DNA from: an uncultured Ruminococcus sp.
Lineage (GTDB): Bacteria; Bacillota; Clostridia; Oscillospirales; CAG-272
Length of the DNA: 7,983 bases
Direction: 5' to 3'
Assembly: GCA_902778205.1 (NCBI GenBank)
Contig: CACYWX010000135.1
Coordinates: 1 to 7,983 of the forward strand
The notes beneath the pieces are model-generated. The model made no database searches, was not told where the DNA came from, and saw only the letters and a program-made list of their open reading frames with translations. Shown here in pieces: positions 5,883-7,983 of the stretch (position 1 is the first letter of the stretch; every line of letters starts with the position of its first letter). Both the position numbers and the translations under genes were made by a program.

Positions 5883-6659
5883 CTTCGAAGGCAGGATTTT
5901 ATCGAGGTCATGGTCTGCGCGGAGCAGATACGCAAGAATCAGAACGGCGGCGGCCAATCCGATCCCGGCGGTCAGGGCGATGGTCAGGGCGTCCCAGCGG
6001 ATCCCCTCCCCGAACCGGGACAGCACCGTTCCGCAGAAATTGTAGGCTGCATGGACCGCGGCGCACATCCATACGGAACCGGTGGAGAGCATCACCGCCG
6101 CGCACAGCCCTCCAATGAGAAAGGAATACCCCGTCTGCATCAGCACGTCCCCCGGAGAAGCGCCGGACAGCAGATTCACCGCGTGGACCGCTCCGAACAC
6201 GGCGGAGGAGATCAGGGCGGAGAGAAACGCGGCGCGCCGTCGTCCCCTCAGCCTCTCCGCGCAGTAGGGCAGGAGGAAGCCCCGGAAGGCCAGCTCCTCG
6301 AAGCATCCCACGGCGGCGCATTCCAGAAGGAAGAGCAGGAGCAGGGGGGCTCCCGCCGTCACCCGGGCATTTCCGGACAATAGTTCCACGATGGGCAGAT
6401 TGTTCAGCGCCACGATCCACGCCGCCGCAAGAACAAATATAGCCGAGCGGGACAGGGGCTTCTTCACCCCGCCCGTCACAGGGTATCCCATGCGCCGGAT
6501 CAGCGGCAGGAACACCAGCGCGCCGATCACGCGGGTCAGGATCGTCTGAACCATGGGGAACCAGACCGCGTCCGTCCGAACGACCCGTCCCAGGATCTCG
6601 AAGCCCAGCAGAAGGATCAGAGCCGCGCCAACCGCCAGCCGGTCCGTCCGCTTACCCAT
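5862..6659 (-). CDS. CPBP-family (CAAX/Rce1-like) intramembrane metalloprotease
   Basis: 265 residues from ATG 6659; GGGAG (6667-6671) lies 7 bases upstream. A longer start at 6686 is disfavoured because its nine residues lie inside the upstream gene without benefit. The protein is mostly hydrophobic, with about seven or eight spans. The CPBP motifs are intact: motif 1 EELAFRG (E121, E122, R126), motif 2 FGAVH (H159), and motif 3 HAAYNF (H203, N207). These residues form the glutamate-type intramembrane active site. Bacterial members are called Abi proteins and are linked to bacteriocin self-immunity, peptide processing or unknown envelope functions. It overlaps the Lgt-type gene by 8 bases, so they are one operon. 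Function beyond proteolysis in the membrane is not shown by the sequence. Confidence 0.9.
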   Translation of the reverse strand: MGKRTDRLAVGAALILLLGFEILGRVVRTDAVWFPMVQTILTRVIGALVFLPLIRRMGYPVTGGVKKPLSRSAIFVLAAAWIVALNNLPIVELLSGNARVTAGAPLLLLFLLECAAVGCFEELAFRGFLLPYCAERLRGRRRAAFLSALISSAVFGAVHAVNLLSGASPGDVLMQTGYSFLIGGLCAAVMLSTGSVWMCAAVHAAYNFCGTVLSRFGEGIRWDALTIALTAGIGLAAAVLILAYLLRADHDLDKILPSKQPPEGS

Positions 6660-7437
6660 GATCCCGCTCCCTTCCCTTCCCGGCACTCAGCCGGGTGGTC
6701 AGCCGGGCCAGCAGAAGGACCAGTCCCGTTATAAAGAGCAGAACGGACACCAGCTGGGAGGGCGTGAGGAACGGCACCACGGTACTGCCCCGGTCGTCCG
6801 CCCGGAGGAATTCGATGAAGAACCGCCAGAGCCCGTAGGATACGAAGTACAGAGCCGCGCCGTATCCCGGGATCCGCTTCACCACGAACCACAGGACGGC
6901 AGCCAGGGCGAAGAGGAACAGGGCTTCGTACAGCTGAGTCGGCACCGCGCGGTACCCGAGGTTCCGGAAGTAGATCCCGTGGTCCCATGCCGCCCCGTGA
7001 CAGCATCCCGCCATGAGGCATCCGATCCGGCCGAAGCCGTGGCCCAGGGGAACGCAGATCGCCAGCCCGTCCATCACGGTTGAAAACCGCCGGACATGCT
7101 CCCGTGACTCCCGGAACAGGATTTGTCCCGCCCCGAAATACACCGCCAGCAGAACCGCGAATCCGCCGATGAAGCCGCCGAGGAAGGTGGAGCCGGTGTT
7201 CTCGTTCAGCGTGAAGGGCTTTCCCCCCATCCAGTCGTAGAAGGCCTGAAAGAGATACCCGGACAGGTATCCGCACACGGCTGCGGTCACGGAGGAGAAG
7301 ATCACCAGATTGTGGAGCGCGGCGCTGAGTCCGGTCCGCTCCGAATACCGCCGGTACAGCAGCATGGCAGCAAAAATCCCCGCCACGATGAACACCTCGT
7401 ACAGGGTCACGCCGAAAAACAGTTCGTCAGGATACAT
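6652..7437 (-). CDS. lgt: Prolipoprotein diacylglyceryl transferase family protein (Lgt-like, Cys-rich signature)
   Basis: 261 residues, close to the usual 250-290, with about seven membrane spans. The Lgt signature region is present as LGHGFGRIGCLMAGCCHG (131-148): H133, R137, then a Cys where classical Lgt has the Asn of GRxGNFxN. Further matches are VPTQLYE (165-171) and the late WRFFIEFLR (204-212) with its Arg. Lgt transfers a diacylglyceryl group from phosphatidylglycerol to the lipobox Cys of prolipoproteins in the membrane. The Cys-containing signature (GC...GCCHG) defines a divergent branch, so this may be a second Lgt or a related acyltransferase. ATG 7437 matches the family N-terminus but has no ribosome binding site, because a terminator T-tract ends 3 bases before it. 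It overlaps the CPBP gene downstream by 8 bases. Confidence 0.85.
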   Translation of the reverse strand: MYPDELFFGVTLYEVFIVAGIFAAMLLYRRYSERTGLSAALHNLVIFSSVTAAVCGYLSGYLFQAFYDWMGGKPFTLNENTGSTFLGGFIGGFAVLLAVYFGAGQILFRESREHVRRFSTVMDGLAICVPLGHGFGRIGCLMAGCCHGAAWDHGIYFRNLGYRAVPTQLYEALFLFALAAVLWFVVKRIPGYGAALYFVSYGLWRFFIEFLRADDRGSTVVPFLTPSQLVSVLLFITGLVLLLARLTTRLSAGKGRERDHG

Positions 7438-7440
7438 GAT

Positions 7441-7484
7441 AAAAAAGATTCGGGGAGGGCCCGAAAGCCTTCCCCGAAAGAATC
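7441..7484 (-). terminator. Strong intrinsic terminator after the Ala/Glu-rich gene, abutting the lgt start
   Basis: Reading the minus strand, TTCGGGGAAGGC (complement of 7467-7478) pairs with GCCCTCCCCGAA (complement of 7449-7460) with a 6-base loop; GATTC/GAATC ends allow an alternative outer pairing. TTTTTT follows (complement of 7441-7446). It begins 17 bases after the stop of the upstream gene. Only ATC separates the T-tract from the ATG of the Lgt-type gene at 7437. Confidence 0.9.
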
Positions 7485-7495
7485 AGTGTGCGGAA

Positions 7496-7983
7496 TTATT
7501 TTCTGCGGGAGATCCAGGCGGAACCAAGGATGGCAGCCACAACGATCATGCCGCCGCCGATGAAGGAGCCGCAGCCCTTCTTGGCAGTGTCAACCGCGTT
7601 GTTGACGGTGTTCTGGGCAGCCTCAGCGGCGTTGCCGGCAGCCTCGGTCACGTTCTCGGCGACCTCTTCCACGGCTTCACCGGCGTTCTCGACGGCTTCG
7701 CCCACGGCCTCGGTCACGTTCTCAGCGGCCTCGGTCACGACTTCCTCAACGGTGGGAGCTTCCTCCTCAGCGGGAGCAGCCTCAACGGCGGGAGCGGCAG
7801 GAGCGGCGGGAACCTCATACTCGAGAGTGGCTTCGCCGGGCGTACCGATCAGAAGGATGTCGCCCACGTCGCCGTGGCTGGTACCGGCGGCATATTCGTT
7901 GCCGTCAGCGTCTGTGCCGGCTTCGTAGCCGAGGGAGATATAACGGAACATCCAATAGGCGTCCGCGCCTTCGACGGTCTTCA
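7496..7983 (-). CDS. Tail-anchored surface-type protein with Ala/Glu/Val 11-residue repeats, C-terminal part (5' end outside window)
   Basis: The frame is open to the right edge (codons KTVEGADAYW precede the ATG at 7951), so that ATG is probably internal. The visible part has, in order: a beta-rich domain end (WMFRYISLGYEAGTDADGNEYA, then DVGDILLIGTPGEATLEYEV), a Pro/Ala/Glu linker, five 11-residue amphipathic repeats (nt 7583-7747), and a C-terminal KKGCGSFIGGGMIVVAAILG span with a WISRRK stop-transfer end. That arrangement suits an exported protein held in the membrane by its C-terminus, the repeats forming a stalk or coiled coil next to the membrane. No sortase LPxTG motif is seen. The N-terminus and signal peptide are outside the window. 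Function unknown. A strong terminator follows. Confidence 0.8.
   Translation of the reverse strand, partial: KTVEGADAYWMFRYISLGYEAGTDADGNEYAAGTSHGDVGDILLIGTPGEATLEYEVPAAPAAPAVEAAPAEEEAPTVEEVVTEAAENVTEAVGEAVENAGEAVEEVAENVTEAAGNAAEAAQNTVNNAVDTAKKGCGSFIGGGMIVVAAILGSAWISRRK
7583..7747 (-). repeat. Five 11-residue amphipathic repeats (33-bp periodicity)
   Basis: The repeats read EEVVTEAAENV, TEAVGEAVENA, GEAVEEVAENV, TEAAGNAAEAA and QNTVNNAVDTA. Positions conserved within the 11-mer are A/V and E in an amphipathic pattern. At DNA level gcctcggtcacgttctc occurs twice (7641-7657 and 7707-7723). The 11-mer period is characteristic of LEA-like and apolipoprotein-like helices rather than strict heptads. 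Confidence 0.75.

Noticed and set aside
6553..7083. Plus-strand frames opposite the Lgt/CPBP genes
   Set aside because: Gln/Arg/Gly-rich shadow without motifs, while the minus strand has intact Lgt and CPBP signatures.
7430..7470. A promoter for lgt between the terminator and the start codon
   Set aside because: The T-rich segment gives only poor -10 matches and no -35; I could not support a call.

Overview
This window reads as a chromosomal segment from a GC-rich anaerobic Firmicute, most likely a gut Clostridia/Oscillospirales-type bacterium. The grounds are dense GC-rich coding, AGGAGG-type ribosome binding sites, intrinsic terminators with T-tracts, and three small protein families of a kind I associate with Clostridia. 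The taxonomic call is inference. No tRNA, rRNA, CRISPR, insertion sequence or phage gene was found, and no stretch over 300 bases lacks a gene.

Layout. Bases 2-3091 (+) hold a tight operon. It comprises the C-terminal end of a PpiC-type peptidyl-prolyl isomerase, a membrane-anchored protein with a degenerate TIM-barrel/glycosidase-like region ending in a striking Trp/Asp/Asn/Gln tandem-repeat tail, and a protein resembling a catalytically degenerate sensor histidine kinase (ATGA overlap with the repeat gene). Converging on it, bases 3114-4177 (-) hold three small overlapping or abutting genes of unknown function, each with a strong ribosome binding site. Divergent from these is a YfcE/MJ0936-type metallophosphoesterase (4263-4775, +) that ends in an intrinsic terminator. 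A recognisable promoter then drives an AraC-type regulator with a C-terminal GyrI-like effector-binding domain (4920-5828, +).

The right part is on the minus strand. An Ala/Glu-rich protein with a C-terminal membrane anchor runs off the right edge (7496-7983) and is followed by a strong terminator. Next comes an Lgt-family prolipoprotein diacylglyceryl transferase with a Cys-rich variant of the signature (6652-7437), which overlaps by 8 bases a CPBP/CAAX-type membrane protease (5862-6659). That gene ends in a long terminator hairpin shared with the end of the regulator gene.

The common theme is the cell envelope: a foldase, a surface protein with a repeat tail, a lipoprotein-modifying enzyme, an intramembrane protease and a tail-anchored surface protein. 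The most unusual items are the roughly 28-unit Trp repeat, the three-gene unknown cassette, the degenerate kinase-like protein, and a terminator that abuts the lgt start codon and leaves no room for a ribosome binding site.
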